This document shows positions 44,756 to 53,504 of a stretch of 64,000 nucleotides of DNA, piece by piece. A program made the position numbers and the translations under genes. The notes under the pieces were generated by a model. The model had not been told where the DNA came from and searched no databases. It saw only the letters and a list, made by a program, of their open reading frames with translations. The number at the start of each line of letters is the position of its first letter. Within the stretch, counting starts at the first letter, position 1. Source of the DNA: Pirellulales bacterium (GTDB lineage Bacteria > Planctomycetota > Planctomycetia > Pirellulales > JAICIG01); contig DATLUO010000029.1 in assembly GCA_035533075.1 (NCBI GenBank), forward strand, positions 43,004 to 107,003, written 5' to 3'.

Positions 44756-47700
44756 TCTCGCGGTTCTTCATCGATCGCCCGATCTTCGCCGCCGTGCTGT
44801 CCATCGCGATTACGTTGGCCGGCGGGGTGGCGGTGTTTACACTGCCGGTGGCCCAGTTCCCGCAGGTCTCGCCACCGACCGTTTCGGTCATGTGCAACTA
44901 TCCGGGCGCCAGCGCCAAAGACGTGGCCGCCGCCGTGGCCGCCCCCATCGAGCAGTTCGTCAACGGCGTCGAAGGCATGATGTATATGTCGTCGAACTCC
45001 ACGAACGACGGCCAATACAGCCTGAACGTGACGTTTCACCATGGCATCGACGTGAACATGGCGCTGGTGCTCGTGCAGAATCGCGTGGCCCTGGCTACGC
45101 AATTGCTGCCCGACGTCATCAAGCAGACCGGAGTAACCTGTCGCAAGCAGTCGCCCGATATCTTAATGGGCATTGCGTTGTATTCGCCCGACCACCGCTA
45201 TGACCAGCTATATGTCAGCAACTACGCCGTCATGCAGGTGAAAGATGAACTGGCGCGGCTGGACGGTGTGGCCGATGTGTTCGTATTCGGGCAACGCGAC
45301 TACAGCATGCGGATCTGGGTGAATCCTGAAGAGCTTTCCGCTCGAGGCTTGACGGCTTCCGACGTGGCCGGGGCCATCCGCGAGCAGAACATGCCGGTCG
45401 CCACAGGGTCGGTCGGCCAACAGCCCGCCCCCGACAAGCAAGTGACTCAGGTCAGTCTGAACACGCTGGGCCGGCTACGAGAGGTGGAGCAATTTGAGGA
45501 CGTGATTCTCAAGGCCACGCCCGAGGGCCGCATCACCCGGCTAAAAGATGTCGCTCGCGTGGAGCTGGGAGCCAAGAGCCGCGACGTCAACGTGAGCATG
45601 GACAACCAGCCCACGGTGTTTCTGGCGATCTTTCAGATGCCCGACGCCAACGCGCTCGACACGCACGACCGTGTCATGGCCAAGGTTCAAGAGCTGAGCG
45701 AGAGGTTTCCGGAAGGACTTGCTTATGACGTCGGTTTCACGACGGTTCCCTACACGCGCGAGAGTATTCGGGAAGTATTTAACACGCTTCGCGACGCCAT
45801 CGTGCTGGTGGCATTTGTCGTCCTTCTTTTCTTGCAGAATTGGCGGTCGGCGATTATTCCACTGGTGGCGGTGCCGGTGGCGATCATCGGCACGTTCGCC
45901 GTGATGGCGGCCATGGGGTTCAGCTTGAACAACCTGACGCTGTTCGGTCTGGTGCTGGCCATCGGCATCGTGGTGGATGACGCCATCGTAGTGGTCGAGG
46001 CGGTCGAGCATCACATTGACCTGGGATTGTCTCCGCGTGAAGCCACCCTCAAGGCGATGCAACAGGTTTCCGGGCCGGTGATTGCCGTGGGACTGGTGCT
46101 CAGCGCGGTATTTGTGCCGTGCGCGTTCATTACGGGCATTACAGGACAGTTTTTCCGGCAATTTGCCATGACGATTGCCGTCTCGACGGTCATCTCGGCG
46201 TTCAACTCGCTAACGCTCAGTCCGGCGTTGACGGCGATCCTGCTGCGGCCACGCGACAAGGCCAACGCATTGCCCCTTCCCTGGGCCGCATTCCCACTGA
46301 TTGGCGGCGTGATTGGCTGGATCGTTTATGCGGCGTTCGGCGAAGGTCTGTTGGGGCGTTTCGGCGGCGATTTCAGTGAGCGGCTAGGGGCTCTCTCGCC
46401 TTGGGCGGCGCCGGTCGCCGCCGCCTTTATCGGCATGACGGCAAGCGCGGCAATGGGGCCGTGGCTGAATCGAATGCTGGCGGCCACGTTTCGTGGCTTT
46501 GATCGCGGGTTTCGCGTGGCGACGAACTTTTACGTGCGAGTCGCCGGCGGCTTGCTCCGCACCAGCGCCATCGTTCTGGTGCTCTATGGCGGCTTGCTCT
46601 TGCTGACGTGGTGGCGATTTAATGTTACACCCAAAGGATTTATTCCCACGCAGGACATGGGATACCTGCTGGTCAGCGTGCAATTGCCCGACGCCGCATC
46701 GCTGGAGCGCACGCAGGCGGTGATGGACCACCTGGTGAAAATCGGCACGGCTCATCCAGGCATCAAGCACTGTTCGGGCATTGCCGGCCAGTCGTTCATT
46801 TTAAACGCGGCGGCCTCGAATTTCGGCTCGATGTTCGTCAACCTGCGGGAGTACCATCTGCGGCGCTCACCAGCGATGTCGAGCGGGGCCATCATGGCCT
46901 ATTTGCAGGAAGAGGCCGCCAAAATCAAAGAAGCCAATATCATGATCCTTCCTCCTCCGCCGATTCGCGGCGTGGGGCGCGCGGGTGGATTCATGCTGAT
47001 GGTCGAAGACCGTGGCGACGTCGGTCCGGTGGGTCTGCAACAAGCGACGGACGGCCTGATCGCAGTCGCCAGCCAGACGCCCGGCATCATGCGCCCCATG
47101 AGCTCTTTTCGGGCCAATGTACCGCAGGTGCGTATTTCGCCCGACCCGCGGCAGTGCATGATACGGCATGTGTCGCTGCAGGATTTTGCCGACACGTTGC
47201 GCATCTTTCAGGGATCACTTTATGTGAACGATTTCAACAAGTTCGGTCGCACTTGGCAGGTGATCGTGCAGGCCGACCCAAAGTTTCGCCAGTCGATCGA
47301 AGAACTGCCTCGACTTAAGGTCCGCAACAGCGAAGGCGTGATGGTGCCGGTCGGATCCTTGGCTTCGGTTCACGAAGTCAACGGCCCTCTCTTGTTGACG
47401 CGATACAACATGTATGCCGCAGCATCGGTCAACGGTGCGGCGGCTCCCGGCACGAGCTCCAACCAGGCCATGCAAATGATGGAGCGATTGGCCAACGAGC
47501 ACCTGCCCCGCAACATGAGGTTCGAATGGACCGACATGTCGTACCTGGAGCTTTTGGCGGGCAACAAGGCGACGGTGCTCTTCGGGTTCGCCGTGGTGAT
47601 GGTCTTTCTGGTGCTGGCCGCACAATACGAGAGCTGGTCGCTGCCGTTGGCCGTGATTCTGGTCGTACCCATGTGCTTGCTGTGTGGTTTGGTGGGAGTG

Positions 47701-48342
47701 AGCATCATGCAGATGGACGTCAATATTTTCACGCGCGTCGGATTTGTCGTCTTGGTGGGCCTGGCCAGCAAAAATGCCGTTCTGATTATCGAGTTCGCCC
47801 GGCAGCAACGAATGGCGGGAGTTTCGCGCCGAGAGGCAACGCTCGAAGCCTGCCGGCTGCGGTTGCGTCCGATCGTGATGACGTCGTTCGCGTTCATCCT
47901 TGGCGTCGTGCCGATGATCATCGCTCACGGGGCGGGAGCGGAGATGCGAAAGGCGTTGGGCGTACCGGTGTTCGCCGGCATGCTCGGCGTCACGGCGTTC
48001 GGGCTTGTGCTCACGCCGGTGTTCTTTTATGTCATCGACTGGCTGGGCGAATCGCACTTGCTGCACGCCGCCTGGCTGCGAAAGGTCAACGGCTGGATTC
48101 TTGGTGCGCTGAGTCTGCGGCCCGCGCGGCAGCTTGGACGACAGCTCGTGCGCTACGTCGTGGCGGTCGGCCCTAAGCAAGCCAAGCCAGCGCCTGCGCC
48201 TACCGAGGAGCCGATCCATGTCGTTTCGCCCGACACGGTTGTCGCCATGACCGAGGAGACGGTGGAGGCCCCCGTCGTGGTCCACGAGATCCATCAACAT
48301 CGGCCCAAGCGCCGCCCGGCACTATTAAGGAAATCACAGTAG
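44752..48342 (+). CDS. RND efflux pump permease 1 (HAE1 type)
   Basis: 1196 aa, longer than the usual 1040-1060 because of a C-terminal tail after the last helix. Start MISRFFIDRPIFAAVLSIAI is typical of the AcrB/MexB family. Proton-relay aspartates are in GIVVDDAIVVVEAVEHH, and a second conserved block is SKNAVLIIEFARQQR. The tail from about residue 1140 is acidic and has no motif. The start overlaps the adaptor stop. The TAG stop at 48340 is part of a dispersed repeat (gtagggtgggacc). Confidence 0.93.
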   Translation: MISRFFIDRPIFAAVLSIAITLAGGVAVFTLPVAQFPQVSPPTVSVMCNYPGASAKDVAAAVAAPIEQFVNGVEGMMYMSSNSTNDGQYSLNVTFHHGIDVNMALVLVQNRVALATQLLPDVIKQTGVTCRKQSPDILMGIALYSPDHRYDQLYVSNYAVMQVKDELARLDGVADVFVFGQRDYSMRIWVNPEELSARGLTASDVAGAIREQNMPVATGSVGQQPAPDKQVTQVSLNTLGRLREVEQFEDVILKATPEGRITRLKDVARVELGAKSRDVNVSMDNQPTVFLAIFQMPDANALDTHDRVMAKVQELSERFPEGLAYDVGFTTVPYTRESIREVFNTLRDAIVLVAFVVLLFLQNWRSAIIPLVAVPVAIIGTFAVMAAMGFSLNNLTLFGLVLAIGIVVDDAIVVVEAVEHHIDLGLSPREATLKAMQQVSGPVIAVGLVLSAVFVPCAFITGITGQFFRQFAMTIAVSTVISAFNSLTLSPALTAILLRPRDKANALPLPWAAFPLIGGVIGWIVYAAFGEGLLGRFGGDFSERLGALSPWAAPVAAAFIGMTASAAMGPWLNRMLAATFRGFDRGFRVATNFYVRVAGGLLRTSAIVLVLYGGLLLLTWWRFNVTPKGFIPTQDMGYLLVSVQLPDAASLERTQAVMDHLVKIGTAHPGIKHCSGIAGQSFILNAAASNFGSMFVNLREYHLRRSPAMSSGAIMAYLQEEAAKIKEANIMILPPPPIRGVGRAGGFMLMVEDRGDVGPVGLQQATDGLIAVASQTPGIMRPMSSFRANVPQVRISPDPRQCMIRHVSLQDFADTLRIFQGSLYVNDFNKFGRTWQVIVQADPKFRQSIEELPRLKVRNSEGVMVPVGSLASVHEVNGPLLLTRYNMYAAASVNGAAAPGTSSNQAMQMMERLANEHLPRNMRFEWTDMSYLELLAGNKATVLFGFAVVMVFLVLAAQYESWSLPLAVILVVPMCLLCGLVGVSIMQMDVNIFTRVGFVVLVGLASKNAVLIIEFARQQRMAGVSRREATLEACRLRLRPIVMTSFAFILGVVPMIIAHGAGAEMRKALGVPVFAGMLGVTAFGLVLTPVFFYVIDWLGESHLLHAAWLRKVNGWILGALSLRPARQLGRQLVRYVVAVGPKQAKPAPAPTEEPIHVVSPDTVVAMTEETVEAPVVVHEIHQHRPKRRPALLRKSQ

Positions 48343-48536
48343 GGTGGGACCAGCGAGCTTGCGAGCGCCGGCGCTCCCAAGGGTTCAGGGTTCAGGGTTC
48401 AGAAATACTTACAATTGACTTTTGCCTGACGCCTGACGCCTGACGCCTGACGATGGTGGGCCGGCGCTCGCAAGCTCGCTGGCCCCACCCTACAACTTCC
48501 CAATCCAAAATCGAAAATCCAAAATCCAAAATCCCC
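48339..48536. repeat. Compound repeat island between the two RND genes
   Basis: In order: gtagggtgggaccagcgagc...gcgccggc (left arm of the CGAGC hairpin, 48339-48372), three GGTTCAG units (48381-48402), aatacttacaattgactttt, four TGACGCC units (48426-48452), ggtgggccggcgctcgcaag...ccaccctac (right arm, 48454-48493), and ATCCAAA-type units (48502-48535). The spacer is entirely made of repeats. The first arm supplies the stop of permease 1; the last unit directly precedes the GTG of permease 2. Confidence 0.85.
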
Positions 48537-48538
48537 CA

Positions 48539-51500
48539 GTGTTTTCCCGCTTCTTCATCCACCGCCCGATCTTCGCCTCGGTGATGTCGATCATGATCAC
48601 GCTGGCGGGCGGCGTTGCGCTGTTCGCACTGCCGATCGCCCAGTATCCCGACATTACGCCGCCAACCGTCGAAATCTCCGCCGTCTATCCCGGCGCCAAC
48701 GCGCAGGTGGTGGCCGACACCGTGGCCGCGCCCATCGAGCAGCAGGTGAACGGCGTCGAGCGGATGCTCTATATGTCGTCGCAGTGCACCAACGACGGCA
48801 CGTATACCTGCACGGTGACGTTCAAGCACGGCGTCGACCTGAACATGGCCCAGGTGCTGGTGCAAAACCGCGTCGCCCTGGCCCAACCAATCTTGCCCAG
48901 CCTGGTGCAGCGGCGCGGCGTGGTGGTCAAGAAAAAATCGCCCAGCGTACTGATGATCGTCAACTTGTTTTCGCCCGACAAGTCGCGCGACAACCTCTAC
49001 CTGAGCAACTACGCCACCATCCAGCTCAAAGACGAGCTGTCGCGGCTCAACGGCGTGGGCGACATCACCTACATCGGCCAGCGCGACTACAGCATGCGGC
49101 TCTGGCTCGACCCCGACAAAATGGCCTACCGCGGCCTGACCACCGCCGACGTGGTGCGGACCATCGAGCAGCAGAACACGCAGGTCGCCGCCGGACAAAT
49201 CGGCCAGCCGCCGATCGACAGCGGCCAGGTCTATCAGTTCACCATGAGCACCATGGGCCGGCTGGTCGAAGTCGAGCAGTTCGGCGACATGATCCTCAAG
49301 ACCGACCCGCAAGGCCGCTTCGTGCGGCTGCGCGACGTGGCCAATATCGAGTTGGGGGCTTTGGTCTACAACCAGACCTGCACGCTCGACGGGCAGCCGT
49401 CGGTGGCGCTCTCCATTTATCAGTTGCCCGGCTCGAACGCCTTGGACGTGGCCCAGCAGGTGCGCGAGAAAATGTCGGAGTTGAAACTCCGTTTTCCCGA
49501 CGGCGTCGATTACGCGATCGTCTACGACACCACGCCCTTCATCGAAGAATCGATCAACGAGGTCTTCAAGACGCTCCGCGACGCCGTGGCCCTCGTGGCC
49601 ATCGTCGTGCTGCTCTTCTTGCAGAACTGGCGTTCGGCCATCATTCCGTTGGTGGCGGTGCCGGTGGCGGTGGTCGGCACGTTCGCGGTGATGGCCGGCA
49701 TGGGGTTCAGTCTGAACAACCTGACGCTCTTCGGACTGGTGTTGGCCATCGGCATCGTGGTCGACGACGCGATCGTGGTGGTCGAAGCGGTCGAGCACCA
49801 CATCGAGCACGGGCTTTCGCCACGCGACGCCACGCTCAAGGCGATGGAGCAGGTCTCCGGGCCGGTGATCGCCGTCGGCCTGGTGCTCAGCGCCGTGTTC
49901 ATCCCCTGCGCTTTCATCAGCGGCATCACCGGGCAGTTTTTTCGGCAGTTCGCTCTGACGATCGCCGTATCGACGCTCATCTCGGCCTTCAACTCGCTGA
50001 CGCTCAGCCCCGCGCTCACGGCCCTGCTGCTGCGGCCGCGCGAGAAGGGTGCGGCGCCGCCTTTGCCGCAATGGACGTTTCCTTTGGCCGGCGGCTGGAT
50101 CGGCTGGACGCTGCTCAGTCCGTGGTTGGCGCGCCAGCTCGACGCCTGGTCGCCGCACATCCTGACTCAGTTGCAGGCCGCTGGAAGCTGGGCCGTGCCG
50201 GCGCTCGCGGCGGTACTGCTGGGCGGCATCGGACTGGTGGCCGGCGGTTGGCTGAATGCCGTGCTCGGTTGGACCTTTCGCACGTTCAACCGCGGCTTCA
50301 ATCTCGCGACCGACGTTTATACCCGGCTGGTCGGTGGACTCCTGCGAATCAGCCTGCTCGTGCTGCTCGTGTACGGCGGACTGGTCGGTTTGACCTACCA
50401 GAGCTTTGTGATCGCTCCCAAGGGCTTCATCCCCTCGCAGGACAAGGGCTATCTGCTGGTCAACGTGCAGTTGCCCGATTCGTCGTCGGTGCAGCGCACG
50501 CAGCAGACGATGCAGCAAATCGAAAAGATCGCCGCCAAGGTGCCTGGCATCCATCACACCGTGGCGATCGCCGGGCAATCGATTTTGTTGAACGCCAACG
50601 CGCCTAACTTCGGGGCGATGTATGTGATGCTCGACGAGTTTCACCATCGCGTCCAAGAGGGCCTCACGGGCGACGCCGTCGCGGCCGAACTTCAGCGCAA
50701 GCTGCAAAACGCCGTGAAAGACGGGCTGATCAACGTCTTTGCCGCGCCGCCGGTGGACGGACTGGGCACGGCGGGCGGCTTCAAGATTGTGATCGAAGAC
50801 CGCGGCGATTCCGGCGCGGAGACGCTGCAAGGCATCTCGGAGAAAGTCGTGGCCGCCGGCAACCAATCGCCCGATCTACAAGACCTGTTTTGCAGCTTCC
50901 GGGCGAACAGTCCTTGGCTTTATCTCGACATCGACCGCTCGGCCGCCAAGCGGATGGGGCTGAACATGGCCGACGTGTTCAACACGCTGCAGGTCTATCT
51001 CGGTTCGCTGTACGTGAACGACTTCAACCGCTTCGGCCGCACCTGGCAGGTGAACGTGCAGGCGGCGGCCGAGTTCCGCAACCAGATCGAGGACCTGAAG
51101 AAGCTGAAAATTCGCAACAGCGAGAACAAAATGGTGCCGCTGGCGGCGATCAGCGACGTCTACGAACAGACAGGGCCGACGATGATCACGCGCTACAATC
51201 TCTATCGTTCGGCTCCGATCAACGGCAGTCCGGCGCCGGGCGTCAGCTCCGGACAGGCGCTGGAAGAGATGGAGCACGTGGCACGGGCCGACCTGCCGCG
51301 CTCGATGCGGGCCGAATGGACGGAACTGGGCCTGCTGCAGCTTCAAACCGGCAACACGGCCATGCTGGTCTTCCTGCTGGCCGTGGTGCTGGTGTTTTTG
51401 GTGTTGGCGGCACAATACGAGAGTTGGGCGTTGCCGTTGGCGGTGATTCTGGTGGTGCCGATGTGCCTGTTGTGCTCCGTGGCGGCGGTGCTGATCGCGA

Positions 51501-51877
51501 AGCTCGACGTGAACATTTTCACGCAGATCGGCTTTGTGGTGTTGATCGGCCTGGCCTGCAAGAACGCGATTCTGATCGTCGAATTCGCCAAGGCCCAGCG
51601 CGAGAGCGGCGTGCCGCGCCGCGAGGCGACATTGGCCGCCTGCAAGCTGCGGTTGCGGCCGATCGTGATGACCTCGTTGGCGTTTATCTTGGGCGTGGTG
51701 CCGCTGATGATTTCTGAAGGTGCTGGCGCCGAGATGCGTCGCACGTTAGGCACGGCGGTGTTTGGCGGCATGCTCGGCGTGACGATTTTCGGCATCTTCC
51801 TCACGCCGGTGTTTTACTACGTCATCCAATGGTTCGCCGACCGACGGCGGCCGGCGTCGGTCGTGGACGGTGTCTGA
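48539..51877 (+). CDS. RND efflux pump permease 2 (HAE1 type)
   Basis: 1112 aa from GTG 48539. Same family as the upstream pump (FSRFFIHRPIFASVMSIMIT; GIVVDDAIVVVEAVEHH; CKNAILIVEFAKAQR) and clearly a paralogue of it. The Asp pair in helix 4 is intact. No separate adaptor lies between the two pumps, so they may share one adaptor and possibly act together. The last codons (TACGTCATCCAATGGTTC region, 51818-51872) recur as a second copy at 52798-52852. Confidence 0.93.
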   Translation: MFSRFFIHRPIFASVMSIMITLAGGVALFALPIAQYPDITPPTVEISAVYPGANAQVVADTVAAPIEQQVNGVERMLYMSSQCTNDGTYTCTVTFKHGVDLNMAQVLVQNRVALAQPILPSLVQRRGVVVKKKSPSVLMIVNLFSPDKSRDNLYLSNYATIQLKDELSRLNGVGDITYIGQRDYSMRLWLDPDKMAYRGLTTADVVRTIEQQNTQVAAGQIGQPPIDSGQVYQFTMSTMGRLVEVEQFGDMILKTDPQGRFVRLRDVANIELGALVYNQTCTLDGQPSVALSIYQLPGSNALDVAQQVREKMSELKLRFPDGVDYAIVYDTTPFIEESINEVFKTLRDAVALVAIVVLLFLQNWRSAIIPLVAVPVAVVGTFAVMAGMGFSLNNLTLFGLVLAIGIVVDDAIVVVEAVEHHIEHGLSPRDATLKAMEQVSGPVIAVGLVLSAVFIPCAFISGITGQFFRQFALTIAVSTLISAFNSLTLSPALTALLLRPREKGAAPPLPQWTFPLAGGWIGWTLLSPWLARQLDAWSPHILTQLQAAGSWAVPALAAVLLGGIGLVAGGWLNAVLGWTFRTFNRGFNLATDVYTRLVGGLLRISLLVLLVYGGLVGLTYQSFVIAPKGFIPSQDKGYLLVNVQLPDSSSVQRTQQTMQQIEKIAAKVPGIHHTVAIAGQSILLNANAPNFGAMYVMLDEFHHRVQEGLTGDAVAAELQRKLQNAVKDGLINVFAAPPVDGLGTAGGFKIVIEDRGDSGAETLQGISEKVVAAGNQSPDLQDLFCSFRANSPWLYLDIDRSAAKRMGLNMADVFNTLQVYLGSLYVNDFNRFGRTWQVNVQAAAEFRNQIEDLKKLKIRNSENKMVPLAAISDVYEQTGPTMITRYNLYRSAPINGSPAPGVSSGQALEEMEHVARADLPRSMRAEWTELGLLQLQTGNTAMLVFLLAVVLVFLVLAAQYESWALPLAVILVVPMCLLCSVAAVLIAKLDVNIFTQIGFVVLIGLACKNAILIVEFAKAQRESGVPRREATLAACKLRLRPIVMTSLAFILGVVPLMISEGAGAEMRRTLGTAVFGGMLGVTIFGIFLTPVFYYVIQWFADRRRPASVVDGV

Positions 51878-51937
51878 TCCCGCACGGCGGCTGTGGTACA
51901 ATAGAACGACAGGGGTTCCTCGTTCAGGAACGTTGCC

Positions 51938-52189
51938 GTGCCAGTGATAGCTTTGGATCTACCTGATGCCGCCCTTTCGGCCTTGCGCCGGTCACCCGAG
52001 GAATTTGCGCGCGAGATGCGATTGGCGGCGGCGATCCATTGGTACGCACGGGGCATCATTTCTCAAGAGAAGGCCAGCCAAATCGCGGGTCTCAGCCGGA
52101 CGGAATTCTTGCTCGCGCTCGCGCGTGAGCAGGTTCCGACGTTCCACGTCGATTTTGACCAGTTACAAGAGGAACTTCGCCGTGGGTGA
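51938..52189 (+). CDS. UPF0175-family antitoxin
   Basis: 83 aa. UPF0175 proteins are small helix-rich antitoxins: ALSALRRSPEEFAREMRLAA, then IHWYARGIISQEKASQIAGL with a helix-turn-helix-like SRTEFLLALAREQVP. It precedes and overlaps by 8 nt the DUF3368 gene, the normal pair for these two families. A copy of its last codons lies at 52966-53000. Confidence 0.8.
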   Translation: MPVIALDLPDAALSALRRSPEEFAREMRLAAAIHWYARGIISQEKASQIAGLSRTEFLLALAREQVPTFHVDFDQLQEELRRG

Positions 52190-52667
52190 ACCTGCGGTTG
52201 CAAACGCGTCACCCCTGATTCTATTTGCTCGCGCCAATTGCTTTGAGCTACTCCAACTTCCCAGCGGCGAGATTATTGTGCCCGCAGCGGTTGAGGAAGA
52301 GCTTCGGCAGGGAAGCAGCCACGACAGTACCGTTGAAGCGATCGCCCGCTCGCCCTGGATTAGAGTTGTCGCGGATCCAGTCATTCCTGCCACCATTCAA
52401 GCATGGGATTTGGGGCCGGGCGAATCCGCCGTGTTGGCTTGGGCATTAGGGCACCCTGGTTGCGAAGCCATTCTCGACGACCTCGCGGCCCGACGATGCG
52501 CAGCCGCGCTCGGCGCGTCAGTCCGTGGCACACTGGGAATCGTGCTGCTGGCGAAACAGCGCGGAGTCATCGGTCAGGCGCGTCCGGTTGTCGAGCGCTT
52601 GCTCCAATCGGGCATGTACTTGTCTGACAATGTGGTAAAACGAGCGCTGGCCCTCGTGGGAGAATAG
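52182..52667 (+). CDS. DUF3368 PIN-like toxin
   Basis: 161 aa, GTG start at 52182 with AGAGGAAC about 10 nt upstream. PIN-fold signatures: VANASPLILFARANCFELLQ with the first acidic site replaced by Asn-Ala-Ser as usual for DUF3368, GPGESAVLAWALGH (Glu), and AILDDLAARRCAAAL with the Asp pair. Predicted RNase toxin neutralised by the UPF0175 partner. Confidence 0.8.
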   Translation: MGEPAVANASPLILFARANCFELLQLPSGEIIVPAAVEEELRQGSSHDSTVEAIARSPWIRVVADPVIPATIQAWDLGPGESAVLAWALGHPGCEAILDDLAARRCAAALGASVRGTLGIVLLAKQRGVIGQARPVVERLLQSGMYLSDNVVKRALALVGE

Positions 52668-52672
52668 CGGAC

Positions 52673-52873
52673 GTGGCTGAGGATGATTTTGCGAAATTGC
52701 TCGTTGACGGTTTGAAGCCACGCCTCAAGCCCCACAAAATCGAGCGGAAGCGGGCGCTCTTATATGACCTTTCCTTCGATCATCGCGGATCGGTTGCTAC
52801 GTCATCCAATGGTTCGCCGACCGGCGGAGGCCGGTGTCGGTCGTGGATAGTGACACCATTTGACGATCTGTAA
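52673..52873 (+). pseudogene. Short gene start joined to a copy of the RND2 tail
   Basis: From GTG 52673 the first 40 codons (VAEDDFAKLLVDGLKPRLKP, HKIERKRALLYDL) could be the start of some small protein, not recognised. From 52798 the sequence is a copy, in a different frame, of the last 55 nt of the second RND gene. So the ORF is a duplication junction product, probably not functional. Confidence 0.4.
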
Positions 52874-53046
52874 AGCGAATCTGTAGGGAACGGACTCCGT
52901 GCCGTTCCGTGAAGTGCCAAGCGACGCTTTTTGCGAGTTCACGGAACGGCACAGAGCACGTTCCCTCGATTTTGACCAGTTACTCGAGGAACTTCGCCGT
53001 GGGTGAACCTGTGGTTGCAAACGCCTCACCGCTGATTCTGCTTGCT
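52798..53046 (+). pseudogene. Decayed second copy of RND2 end and toxin-antitoxin start
   Basis: 52798-52852 repeats 51818-51872 (tacgtcatccaatggttcgc) with few changes. 52966-53046 repeats 52149-52232 (tcgattttgaccagttac, then aacttcgccgtgggtgaacc), the antitoxin end and toxin start. The part between, with most of the antitoxin gene, is lost, and a hairpin repeat (52881-52966) sits in its place. This fits a tandem duplication of about 980 bp followed by deletion. Confidence 0.8.
52881..52966. repeat. Hairpin repeat, GTAGGGAAC family
   Basis: ctgtagggaacggactccgt followed by gccgttccgtgaa (left) and ttcacggaacggcacagagc followed by acgttccct (right) form imperfect arms around about 25 nt. 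The same family is inside the kinase gene at 54225-54315. Confidence 0.75.
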
Positions 53047-53504
53047 CATGCACGCGACACGTTTGTCGCGTCTCGGCCAGCGCCTCGCCCGCGGCCGCGA
53101 CGTGGGCAACCACCGCGGCGGCCGACGAGATCGTCCATCGGTGACTGAAATTGGCGGCCCATACCAGCAGCGCCGCAGATCAAAAGCGACATGCGCATGT
53201 CGCTTTCTTACAAGTCGCGTGGTCGCCGAGACGCGGCTCGTCGCCCGCGCGCAAAACAAAAGCGCCGTGCGCGCGGCGCTTTCTTATAAGACCGCGGCCG
53301 CGACAATCCGATCGCCGCCGCGCACCGTCGTCGCAAATGCTTACACCGTAGTCAGTTGCGGCTTAACGATGCCCTGGCCTTTGGCATCCGGCAGACGCCG
53401 CTTCTTCGCCACGCGTGTTCCACGCGGCTTCCGGCGGTGCGGCGGAGCGCGTATCCTGGCGCTTTCTGGAAATGCCCCTCCTCATCGCGCCGCTTTCCCG
53501 CACA
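53047..53504. other. Spacer with two near-identical hairpins
   Basis: About 460 bases upstream of the kinase without a convincing gene. Two hairpins, aaagcgacatgc/gcatgtcgcttt at 53183-53206 (perfect palindrome) and aaagcgccgtgc/gcgcggcgcttt at 53259-53282 (one mismatch), are each followed by cttaYaag. Arms of 12 nt with AAA/TTT ends look like intrinsic terminators usable in either direction. Short frames here are not family-like. Confidence 0.45.

Noticed and set aside
48392..50866. An 824-codon minus-strand open frame
   Set aside because: Complement of the second RND gene and the repeat spacer; His/Arg/Asp-rich product without motifs.
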